From contig JANWKW010000080.1 of the NCBI GenBank assembly GCA_025451135.1, forward strand, positions 1 to 14,857: a stretch of DNA of 14,857 nt, read 5' to 3'. Made by a program: the position numbers and the translations under genes. The DNA comes from Vulcanimicrobiia bacterium. Its GTDB lineage: Bacteria > Vulcanimicrobiota > Vulcanimicrobiia > Vulcanimicrobiales > Vulcanimicrobiaceae. A model generated the notes under the pieces. The model was not told the origin of the DNA. It searched no databases and was given only the letters and a program-made list of their open reading frames with translations. Below are positions 1 to 5,065 of this stretch, one piece after another. The first letter of the stretch is position 1. Every line of letters begins with the position of its first letter.

Positions 1-249
1 CCGCCGTCGCAGCCTCCCGAGACGGCCGACGACGGCAGCGACGATCCGACGTTCTGGTGGTCGCTGCTGTTCATCGGGTTCATCGTGTTCGTCGTGGTTT
101 GGAGCCAGCGCGGCAAGAAGGGGCGAGGCGGGTACTGGAGCGGCGGCTTCGGCGGCGGGTCCTTCGGCGGGGGATCGTTCGGCGGCGGCGGCGGTTTTTC
201 GGCCGGCGGCGGCGGCTTCGGCGGCGGCGGCGCGTCCGGCGGCTGGTAA
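1..249 (+). CDS. TPM-domain (YgcG-like) protein, C-terminal end only
   Basis: This is the last 82 codons of a gene that begins before the window. The visible part has a short acidic linker, one membrane span at about residues 19-34 of the fragment (WWSLLFIGFIVFVVVW), a basic stop-transfer patch (RGKKGR), and a glycine-rich tail with repeated FGGG blocks ending GGGGASGGW. That order of membrane helix, basic patch and Gly/Phe/Ser tail ending in a GASGxW-like motif is typical of TPM-domain (YgcG/TPM_phosphatase) proteins, which are exported or membrane-anchored and poorly characterised. The TPM domain itself lies outside the window, so the family call rests on the tail alone. Another Gly-rich-tail membrane protein is possible. 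Confidence 0.7.
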   Translation, partial: PPSQPPETADDGSDDPTFWWSLLFIGFIVFVVVWSQRGKKGRGGYWSGGFGGGSFGGGSFGGGGGFSAGGGGFGGGGASGGW

Positions 250-259
250 CGCCGCGCGT

Positions 260-288
260 TTGACAAGGATGCGCGTCGCTGATATCCT
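260..288 (+). promoter_or_regulatory. Sigma-70-type promoter for the leader/small-protein unit
   Basis: A consensus -35 TTGACA at 260-265 is followed after exactly 17 bases by TATCCT at 283-288, which matches the -10 consensus at four of six positions. The predicted transcription start is near 294-296, just after the stop of the TPM-family gene and about 50 bases before the leader ORF start at 345. The perfect -35 box and ideal spacing stand out in such GC-rich DNA. The start site is inferred from spacing. Confidence 0.72.
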
Positions 289-344
289 ATGTCGACGACG
301 CGCGCATCCCGCCGCGATCGAGATGAAAGGAGGACGAGCCCGCT

Positions 345-437
345 ATGATCTCTGCATTCACCATTACGACCCAACGAAACCGCATGGTCGGCGCGCTCGT
401 CGCGCGCCCCTCATCGAGTTCTTCGGCTTCCGGCTAG
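345..437 (+). CDS. Leader peptide, 30 codons, in a predicted attenuator
   Basis: A 30-residue ORF starts with ATG at 345 behind a strong Shine-Dalgarno AAAGGAGG (326-333), 11 bases upstream; it is too short for routine gene callers. The peptide begins MISAFTITTQRNR and ends PSSSSSASG. Two features matter. Residues 11-13 (R-N-R) form a basic-X-basic triplet of the kind known to stall macrolide-bound ribosomes. Residues 23-27 are five consecutive serines encoded by TCA TCG AGT TCT TCG at 411-425. That stretch is also the 5' arm of a 15-bp RNA hairpin, and the stop codon sits inside a smaller hairpin (CTAGC 434-438 with GCTAG 447-451). The peptide shows no signal sequence or domain, so I read it as a regulatory leader. 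It could instead be a small-RNA-encoded peptide. Confidence 0.6.
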   Translation: MISAFTITTQRNRMVGALVARPSSSSSASG

Positions 438-477
438 CGCTGCAGAGCTAGTCCGTCGTTCCGAAGACCCTCGATGA
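411..477 (+). promoter_or_regulatory. Predicted antiterminator hairpin over the Ser codons
   Basis: Bases 411-426 can pair with 461-477: TCATCGAG (411-418) pairs with CTCGATGA (470-477) and TCTTCGG (420-426) with CCGAAGA (461-467). This gives 15 base pairs with a small internal loop (T419 opposite C468-C469). The 3' arm contains the whole 5' arm of the terminator at 466-475, so the two hairpins cannot coexist. The 5' arm is exactly the poly-serine codon run of the leader ORF, so a ribosome translating that run would destroy this hairpin. Pairing was worked out by eye; no folding energies were calculated. Confidence 0.6.
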
Positions 478-494
478 CCATCGAGGGTCGTTTT
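466..494 (+). terminator. Intrinsic terminator (attenuator) before the small gene
   Basis: A perfect 10-bp stem (GACCCTCGAT 466-475 with ATCGAGGGTC 480-489) closes a GACC loop and is followed by GTTTTCT. It lies 29 bases after the leader stop codon and 42 bases before the next start. With the promoter at 260-288 it would give a transcript of about 200 nt when termination occurs. Because its 5' arm is shared with the longer alternative hairpin at 411-477, it looks like a conditional rather than a constitutive terminator. Confidence 0.72.
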
Positions 495-535
495 CTATCC
501 CAACGTCACTTCACTCTTCGACGAACGAGGCAATC

Positions 536-685
536 ATGGACCTTTGGCTGGAAGCCGAAGTCCGTGCGCGCCGCGACGAACTGTACGCAGTCGCTCGACT
601 GGCCAGGCTGATCCGCCTCGCCGAGAGCGGCCGAAGTATCGGGCTTCGCGGGCGCATCGCGAACTTCATCAGCATCTTCTTGTGA
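536..685 (+). CDS. 49-residue small protein of unknown function
   Basis: ATG at 536 is preceded by ACGAGG (525-530) at good spacing. The product begins MDLWLEAEVRARRDELYAVA, continues with an Arg/Leu-rich amphipathic helix, and ends with a hydrophobic segment, IANFISIFL. It has many arginines and no cysteines or recognisable domain. The pattern of a charged heptad-like helix (about residues 4-29) then a short hydrophobic tail suggests membrane or protein association, but this is inference. The third codon position is about 77% G+C, lower than I expect for the flanking genes but consistent with coding. Its stop is 3 bases from the convergent TPR gene's stop. It is the first gene after the attenuator and so the likely regulated target. 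I do not recognise it. Confidence 0.5.
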   Translation: MDLWLEAEVRARRDELYAVARLARLIRLAESGRSIGLRGRIANFISIFL

Positions 686-688
686 CCG

Positions 689-2056
689 CTAGATGTCGTC
701 GAGGGAGAGCGCGGTATCCGCGCCCTCCCACCGGCGCAGGAAGGCCGCCATCGTCTCGGCCGACTCCGGGGCCTTGCCGGCCTTCCGGAAGGCGACGCTC
801 AAACCGTACAGAGCGCGCGGATCGTTCGGGTAATGCGCGAGCGCTTCGCGGAACGCGGCGATGGCATCCGCGAACGCTCCGCTGCGGAGATAGAGCCCGC
901 CTAGCGCCTCGATCGCGGGGATCGGCGGTAGATACTCGGCATCGTAGTTCTCGAACTGCTGCGACGCGAGCACGCGAAGCGCGCGCGCTGCGGCGTTGGT
1001 CTTGCCGTCGTGCTCGTCCAAGCGCGCCTGCGCCATGATGCCCAGCGGGCTGGCCTTCTGCGCGCTCGGGAGGCGGGCGAAGGCCCTCCGAGCGAGTTCG
1101 ATCTCGCCGGTGCGGACGAGCGCGAGCACCCTCGCGGCGGCGAGCGTCGCGTCGCGCTCGTCGGACTCGGCGAGGACGTCGGCCCATCGCCCGAAACGGA
1201 CAAGCACCGTCGAGGTCGGGTCGCGGCTCGGATCGAGCGCCTTCGCACGATCCGACCAGACCATGGCCCGGCCTTCGTCGCCGAGGACCATCGCGGCCGC
1301 GTAGCCGATCGCGACGTCGTGCCCTTCGTAGACCGACGGATCGGCGCCGGGTTGCGCCCGCAGGCGCTCGGCCAGCGCGTACGCTCGTTCGGAGGACGCG
1401 ATCGCCGCGGCGTACGCGCCCGTCTCGATCCAGGCGTGCGCCGGCATGTGCGCGAGATGCTCCTGTTCGGGCGCGAACGTCATCGCGTCGAGTCGCCGGG
1501 CGCATGCGATCGCGGACGCGCGATCCGCGGCGTCATCCTCGGCGTGGATGCACAGGTGGTTCGCCATCGGATGCTGCGGATCGCGCGCGAGCACGCCGGC
1601 GGCGAGCATCCCGACGCGCGCCCAATCGTCGCTCTGGCCCGAGTCGGCGAGCGCCTCGGCATAGAGCATCGCCACGTCATCGTCGGCGGGATATTTCGCA
1701 GCGAGCAGGCCCATCCGCTGGCGGTAGACAGCCTCGTCGCGTGCGTGGTCGTTCCAGATTCCGGCGTAGCGCGCGGCGAGGGCGTCGATGAGGTCGCGGT
1801 CGCGCGGCGCGGCGGTGGTCTCGACGGCGACGGCGCGAGCGATCAGCGGCTGCGCTTCGGCGAAATCGGCTGCGTCGAGCGGTTCGTTGACATTCGGTCC
1901 GAACGCCAGCGCCTCGCCCCAGTACGCCACCGCCGAGGTCGGGTCGAGCGCGGCCGCAGCCCGGTAAGCCCCAAGCGACGCGTTGCGATTGTAGGCGTAA
2001 TAATCGAGCAGGCCGCGATCGAGGAGCGCCGAAAGCGCGAGCGCCGCAACGCTCAC
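689..2056 (-). CDS. Tetratricopeptide-repeat protein, function unknown
   Basis: A 455-residue protein from GTG at 2056, whose GTGA overlaps the stop of the upstream thioesterase gene, indicating translational coupling. The open frame extends much further upstream, but through the thioesterase and tRNA genes, so the overlap start is preferred. It begins with a short hydrophobic stretch, then LDRGLLDYYAYN, helix-turn-helix repeats (GAYRAAAALDP, AYWGEALAFGPNVNEP), a His-containing block near residues 165-172 (ANHLCIHAE), HMPAHAW near residue 203, and a clear TPR near residues 393-425. Together these match a widespread bacterial TPR family usually annotated only as tetratricopeptide repeat protein. 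The conserved NH..IH and HMPxH histidines could bind a metal or ligand; that is inference. Homologues I recall often carry a signal peptide; none is convincing here. Confidence 0.82.
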   Translation of the reverse strand: MSVAALALSALLDRGLLDYYAYNRNASLGAYRAAAALDPTSAVAYWGEALAFGPNVNEPLDAADFAEAQPLIARAVAVETTAAPRDRDLIDALAARYAGIWNDHARDEAVYRQRMGLLAAKYPADDDVAMLYAEALADSGQSDDWARVGMLAAGVLARDPQHPMANHLCIHAEDDAADRASAIACARRLDAMTFAPEQEHLAHMPAHAWIETGAYAAAIASSERAYALAERLRAQPGADPSVYEGHDVAIGYAAAMVLGDEGRAMVWSDRAKALDPSRDPTSTVLVRFGRWADVLAESDERDATLAAARVLALVRTGEIELARRAFARLPSAQKASPLGIMAQARLDEHDGKTNAAARALRVLASQQFENYDAEYLPPIPAIEALGGLYLRSGAFADAIAAFREALAHYPNDPRALYGLSVAFRKAGKAPESAETMAAFLRRWEGADTALSLDDI

Positions 2057-2484
2057 GAGAAGACCTGCTGCGTCCCGGATTGGAATGCGGCGATGGCCTC
2101 GCGCCACGCGGGGGGCACGGCGATCGTGCAGTTCTCGGCGAAATCGAACGCGACCATCGCGGTGCGGCCGTGCGCGGCGCGATGGCCCGCGTCCTCGCTC
2201 CAGACCTCGTATTCGAAGTCGAACGACTTGGTCCCGATGCGCGGGATGGCACAACCGACCGCGATCCGTTCGCGATACGAGAGCTGACGTTCGTATTTGA
2301 ACTCGATCCCGGCTTGTATCATGCCGTGACGGCCGTTGATATCGGTCCCCATCACCCGCGCGAAATACTCGGCGCGCATGGTCTCCGCCCAGCGGATATA
2401 GGCCACGTTGTTCACGTGACGCATCATGTCGATGTCGGCGAAGGGCACGGTGAACCGGGTGACGAGCGGAAAGCCTTCGAGCAT
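2053..2484 (-). CDS. Acyl-CoA thioesterase, 4HBT (YbgC/FadM-like) family
   Basis: A 143-residue hotdog-fold thioesterase, the usual size for the family. The start at 2484 gives MLEGFPLVTRFTVPFADIDM and has AAGGTG a few bases upstream; an in-frame ATG at 2568 would add 28 residues with no family resemblance. The signature region is D17-I-D-M-M-R-H-V-N-N, followed by YIRWAETMR. D17 corresponds to the catalytic aspartate of 4-hydroxybenzoyl-CoA thioesterase-type enzymes. Such proteins hydrolyse acyl-CoA or aryl-CoA thioesters in the cytoplasm; the substrate cannot be read from the sequence. It is the first gene of a two-gene unit with the TPR protein (4-base overlap) and is divergent from tRNA-Val. 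Confidence 0.88.
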   Translation of the reverse strand: MLEGFPLVTRFTVPFADIDMMRHVNNVAYIRWAETMRAEYFARVMGTDINGRHGMIQAGIEFKYERQLSYRERIAVGCAIPRIGTKSFDFEYEVWSEDAGHRAAHGRTAMVAFDFAENCTIAVPPAWREAIAAFQSGTQQVFS

Positions 2485-2596
2485 GGAGGCACCTTCGAGC
2501 CGCCCGGCCCCGAACCCGGGTCCGGAGATAAACGTCGCTGGACACGAGGGCGCCGGGTAGGATACCATCCTTCGTAGTCAGGTGGCGGCCCAACAC

Positions 2597-2671
2597 GGGC
2601 GCGTAGCTCAGTGGGAGAGCATCCGCTTCACACGCGGGGGGTCGTTGGTTCAATCCCAACCGTGCCCACCA
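2597..2671 (+). tRNA. tRNA-Val (anticodon CAC)
   Basis: The gene folds as a full cloverleaf: acceptor GGGCGCG/CGTGCCC with one G-T pair, D stem GCTC/GAGC, anticodon stem TCCGC/GCGGG around loop TTCACAC, and T arm GTTGG-TTCAATC-CCAAC. The anticodon CAC reads GUG, a common valine codon in GC-rich genomes. The discriminator is A and CCA is encoded at 2669-2671. No clear promoter was found upstream. Confidence 0.95.
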
Positions 2672-2680
2672 TTTGGTCAG

Positions 2681-2706
2681 CAGGCCTCGGCGTCGTCCGG
2701 GGCCTG
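2681..2706 (+). terminator. Probable terminator after tRNA-Val
   Basis: A 10-bp stem, CAGGCCTCGG (2681-2690) with CCGGGGCCTG (2697-2706) and one T-G pair, has a 6-base loop. It is followed by TTCCTTC, a weak T tract. Its place 9 bases after the CCA of tRNA-Val and before a separate tRNA-Asp promoter fits a terminator or a 3' processing signal. Confidence 0.5.
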
Positions 2707-2728
2707 TTCCTTCGGCCGACAATGAGGG

Positions 2729-2757
2729 TTGACCCGGCACCCCTCGTAGGGTACACT
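2729..2757 (+). promoter_or_regulatory. Promoter of tRNA-Asp
   Basis: TTGACC (2729-2734) is followed after 17 bases by TACACT (2752-2757), close to the sigma-70 consensus. Transcription would start near 2764, giving a precursor leader of about 38 bases before tRNA-Asp. That leader contains an inverted repeat at 2774-2802. Confidence 0.7.
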
Positions 2758-2801
2758 CTCGCTTTGTAACGAACAGGGCCTGGAGCACCAGGAATGGCCC
2801 T

Positions 2802-2878
2802 GGCGTTGTAGCTCAGTTGGTTAGAGCGCCGCCCTGTCACGGCGGAGGTCGTGGGTTCGAGCCCCATCAACGTCGCCA
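2802..2878 (+). tRNA. tRNA-Asp (anticodon GTC)
   Basis: The acceptor is GGCGTTG/CAACGTC with one G-T pair, the D stem GCTC/GAGC, and the anticodon stem CCGCC/GGCGG around loop CTGTCAC, giving anticodon GTC. The discriminator is G, the expected aspartate identity base, and CCA is encoded at 2876-2878. It has its own promoter and a strong terminator 5 bases downstream. Confidence 0.96.
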
Positions 2879-2882
2879 TGTG

Positions 2883-2917
2883 AAGAGTCCCGCTGCGGTT
2901 GCAGCGGGACTCTTTTT
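2883..2917 (+). terminator. Strong intrinsic terminator after tRNA-Asp
   Basis: A perfect stem of at least 13 bp (AGAGTCCCGCTGC 2884-2896 with GCAGCGGGACTCT 2901-2913) closes a GGTT loop and runs straight into TTTTT (2913-2917). This is a textbook Rho-independent terminator and ends the tRNA-Asp transcript before the TonB-like gene. The 150 bases from 2918 to 3067 show no other feature I can support. Confidence 0.92.
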
Positions 2918-3067
2918 GCTCGCATCGCCGGTCGAGTTTGTCGCGGGGCGGTCGATCGTCGGTGGGCGAGCGGAGAACGTGGCGGGCGCTCCCGGGATGC
3001 GGTAGGGGAAACGCTGCTCGTAGCAATCGACGGGTCACGGCGGTCGGGCTTCGAGCATTTCACGGGC

Positions 3068-3724
3068 ATGAAACGTCGCAGCAATCGGTTCCTCACCTGG
3101 GCGCTCGCGATCTCGCTGGCCGCCCACGCGATACTCATCTACTGGGCACAGGACCTGAGCCGGAGTCAGGCCGACCCCGAACAGCCGGTGCAGCATTTCC
3201 GCATCGATCGCCCGAAGCGGGTCCCGCCGCCGCCGACCGTCATCGTGACGCCGAAGCCGGTCGTGCCGGCCACCCCCCAGCAGACCACCCGGCATCAGCC
3301 GCCCGCCCCGCCGCGCGTCTCGAGCGGCGACAAGACATCGAGCGGCAATCGCCCGGGACCCATCGTCGGGCCCGATAGCGGTCCGTCGGGCGTCGGACCG
3401 ACGGGTCCGGTCGAACCGCCGGCACCGACCGAAGCGCCGACCGCCTCGTGCGCTGCCCCCGACGTTCCCGCCCACGTGGTCGACACGGCGACCGCCGAGA
3501 CGCCCGAGGTCGCGCAGGAGCAAGGCCTAACCGGCACCACCCAGGTCGAGGTCTCGATCGACCCCGACGGCGCGATCACGGCGACCAGCATCTATCGCTC
3601 GTCAGGCAGCCAGGCGCTCGACACCGCCGCCCTTGCGGCCGCGCGGCAGAGCACCTACAAGGCGGACGTCCGCAACTGCGAAGCCGTCGCGGGCAGCTAT
3701 CTCTTCACGGTGGTGTTCCAGTGA
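3068..3724 (+). CDS. TonB-family energy-transducer-like protein
   Basis: A 218-residue protein with the classic TonB layout: a short basic N terminus (MKRRSNR), one uncleaved membrane anchor at about residues 8-26, a proline-rich periplasm-spanning region (residues 40-125, with VPPPPTVIV and PPAPPRV), and a C-terminal TonB domain (residues 128-218) containing QGLTGTTQVEVSIDPDG and ending GSYLFTVVFQ. Two cysteines (C128 and C204) bracket the domain and could form a disulfide in the periplasm. TonB proteins transmit inner-membrane proton-motive force to outer-membrane transporters with ExbB/ExbD, which are not in the window. Similar proteins are often present in many copies, so a transport partner cannot be named. 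Its stop overlaps the GTG start of the next gene (GTGA). The Shine-Dalgarno sequence is weak. Confidence 0.85.
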   Translation: MKRRSNRFLTWALAISLAAHAILIYWAQDLSRSQADPEQPVQHFRIDRPKRVPPPPTVIVTPKPVVPATPQQTTRHQPPAPPRVSSGDKTSSGNRPGPIVGPDSGPSGVGPTGPVEPPAPTEAPTASCAAPDVPAHVVDTATAETPEVAQEQGLTGTTQVEVSIDPDGAITATSIYRSSGSQALDTAALAAARQSTYKADVRNCEAVAGSYLFTVVFQ

Positions 3725-4590
3725 TCGCGGCGCTCACCGCGCCCGTCGAGGCGCTGCCGTCGTCCGCGTTCGCCTACGACGCGTCCGCGCCGCTAACGGT
3801 CCGCGTCGTTTCGACCAGCGCGAAGGACGGCGTTCGTTCGCGACTGGTGACGTTCGCATCGGCGAACGGCCGACGCCTCACCGCGGAGATCGTCTCGCCC
3901 CTCGCCCCGTCCGCGTCGCGCGCGGGCGTGCTGTTCGTGCACTGGTTGGGCGCGCGCAAGTCCACCAATCACACCGAGTTCGAACCCGATGCGAAGGCAT
4001 TGGCGAAGAAGGGCGCGACCTCGGTGCTGCTCGACGCGCAATGGTCGGAGCAGCAATACGGCTCGCGCGAATGGTTCATGCAGGTCCGCACGACCGACAC
4101 CGATTACGCGAAGTCGATCGATCAGGTGGTCGACCTGCGGCGCGCGCTCGACCTGCTGCAGGCCCAACCCGGCGTCGATCCGGACCGGATCGCGTACGTC
4201 GGGCACGACTTCGGCGCGATGTACGGCGCGCTGCTCTCGGGCGTCGATCCGCGGCCGCGCTGGTACGTCCTGATGGCGGGAAATCCGAGCTTCTCGCAGT
4301 GGTTCTTGCTGGGCAAACAACCGGCCGACGTGGCCGCCTACACCGCGCAGATGGCGCCGCTCGATCCGCCGGCGTACCTCGCGCGCTCGCATGCGGACGC
4401 GTATATGTTCCAGTTCGCGCAAAAGGATTTCTATATCAGACCCGACGACGAAGCGGCGTTCTTCGACGCGGCTCCGCCGCCGCGTGCGATGTACGTCTAC
4501 AAGATCGACCACAGCCTCGCGACCCCGCTCGCGTTGCAGGATCGACTGACGTGGCTCGGGGCGCGGCTCTTCCTAGAAGGTCCGCGCTAG
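3721..4590 (+). CDS. Alpha/beta hydrolase with Asp at the nucleophile position
   Basis: A 289-residue protein starting at GTG 3721, which overlaps the TonB-like stop (GTGA); the frame is open further upstream but only inside the TonB-like gene. The fold signature is clear: a strand plus oxyanion-loop region (AGVLFVHWLG, about residues 71-80), the nucleophile elbow YVGHDFGAMYG with G161-H-D163-F-G165, a late acidic region (IRPDDE) and a C-terminal histidine, H264, in YKIDHSL. This resembles dienelactone-hydrolase/acetyl-esterase-like members, but the usual Ser or Cys is Asp. Asp nucleophiles are known in haloalkane dehalogenases and epoxide hydrolases of this superfamily, so different chemistry, or a non-hydrolytic role, is possible. 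No convincing signal peptide is seen, so cytoplasmic location is likely. It converges with csaA, overlapping its stop by 4 bases. Confidence 0.83.
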   Translation: MIAALTAPVEALPSSAFAYDASAPLTVRVVSTSAKDGVRSRLVTFASANGRRLTAEIVSPLAPSASRAGVLFVHWLGARKSTNHTEFEPDAKALAKKGATSVLLDAQWSEQQYGSREWFMQVRTTDTDYAKSIDQVVDLRRALDLLQAQPGVDPDRIAYVGHDFGAMYGALLSGVDPRPRWYVLMAGNPSFSQWFLLGKQPADVAAYTAQMAPLDPPAYLARSHADAYMFQFAQKDFYIRPDDEAAFFDAAPPPRAMYVYKIDHSLATPLALQDRLTWLGARLFLEGPR

Positions 4591-4919
4591 TAGAGGCGGC
4601 CGCCGTCGGAGACGGGGAAGTCGGGCCGGATCAAGACCACGCTGCCGCTCTCGTCGGGCACGCCGAGGACCAGGATCTCGCTCTGGAAGCCGGCGATCCG
4701 TTTAGGCGGGAAGTTCACGACCGCCAGCACCTGCCGGCCGATCAACGCGTCGAGCGCGTAGCGCACGGTGATCTGCACGCTCGAGCGTTTGATCCCGATC
4801 TCGCCGCCGAAGTCGACGGTCACTTTGTATGCCGGCTTGCGCGCCTCGGGAAACGGTTCGGCTGCGACAATTGTCCCGACCCGGATATCCACGACTCCGA
4901 AGGCTTCGAGCGTCTCCAT
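4587..4919 (-). CDS. csaA: CsaA-type tRNA-binding-domain protein
   Basis: A 110-residue single-domain protein, the normal length for CsaA. It begins METLEAFGVVDIRVGTIVAA, containing the F..VD.RVG.I....P strand typical of the EMAPII/Trbp111 tRNA-binding OB fold, and continues with KPAYKVTVDFG, the conserved RYALDALIGRQVLAVVNFPP segment, and GFQSEILVLGVPDESGSVVL. CsaA has been described as a secretion-related chaperone in Bacillus and binds tRNA-like or peptide ligands in the cytoplasm. Its cellular job here is unknown. It stands alone on the - strand, tail to tail with the hydrolase and divergent from tRNA-Phe. Confidence 0.92.
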   Translation of the reverse strand: METLEAFGVVDIRVGTIVAAEPFPEARKPAYKVTVDFGGEIGIKRSSVQITVRYALDALIGRQVLAVVNFPPKRIAGFQSEILVLGVPDESGSVVLIRPDFPVSDGGRLY

Positions 4920-4979
4920 CCGTCATTGATTGGCGCGAAAGGGGACGCGGCCTTCGCGACGAACCCAGCGCGGTCGCCC

Positions 4980-5055
4980 GCCAAGGTAGCTCAGTTGGTA
5001 GAGCACGCGCCTGAAAAGTGCGGTGTCGCCGGTTCGATCCCGGCCCTTGGCACCA
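4980..5055 (+). tRNA. tRNA-Phe (anticodon GAA)
   Basis: The acceptor is GCCAAGG/CCTTGGC, the D arm is canonical (GCTC/GAGC), the anticodon stem is CGCGC/GTGCG with one G-T pair around loop CTGAAAA, giving anticodon GAA, and the T arm is GCCGG-TTCGATC-CCGGC. The discriminator is A and CCA is encoded at 5053-5055. No terminator follows before the convergent gene that ends 10 bases downstream. Confidence 0.95.
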
Positions 5056-5065
5056 TTCCCCTCTC

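Noticed and set aside
120..246. GGC-rich tandem repeat as a possible DNA repeat element
   Set aside because: It is the coding repeat for the Gly/Phe/Ser tail of the TPM-family protein; units are irregular and there are no spacers as in CRISPR.
411..425. Simple serine-starvation attenuator of the trp or his type
   Set aside because: In the classic design the control codons lie upstream of the antiterminator arm. Here they lie on it, so a stall on serine would favour termination. Kept only as one possibility within the leader finding.
260..451. A 63-codon ORF starting inside the promoter -35 box
   Set aside because: It begins within the predicted promoter, has no ribosome binding site, and is in a different frame from the well-initiated leader ORF at 345-437.
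1010..2287. Long + strand ORF opposite the TPR and thioesterase genes
   Set aside because: Arg/Val/Gly-rich antisense shadow with no motif, while the opposite strand encodes recognisable proteins.
2057..2788. Upstream extension of the TPR reading frame through the thioesterase, tRNA-Val and beyond
   Set aside because: The frame stays open by chance in GC-rich DNA. The GTG at 2056 overlapping the thioesterase stop is the sensible start.
3448..3720. N-terminal extension of the alpha/beta hydrolase into the TonB-like gene
   Set aside because: This part translates the TonB C-terminal domain in the wrong frame; the GTGA overlap at 3721 gives a normal-length hydrolase.
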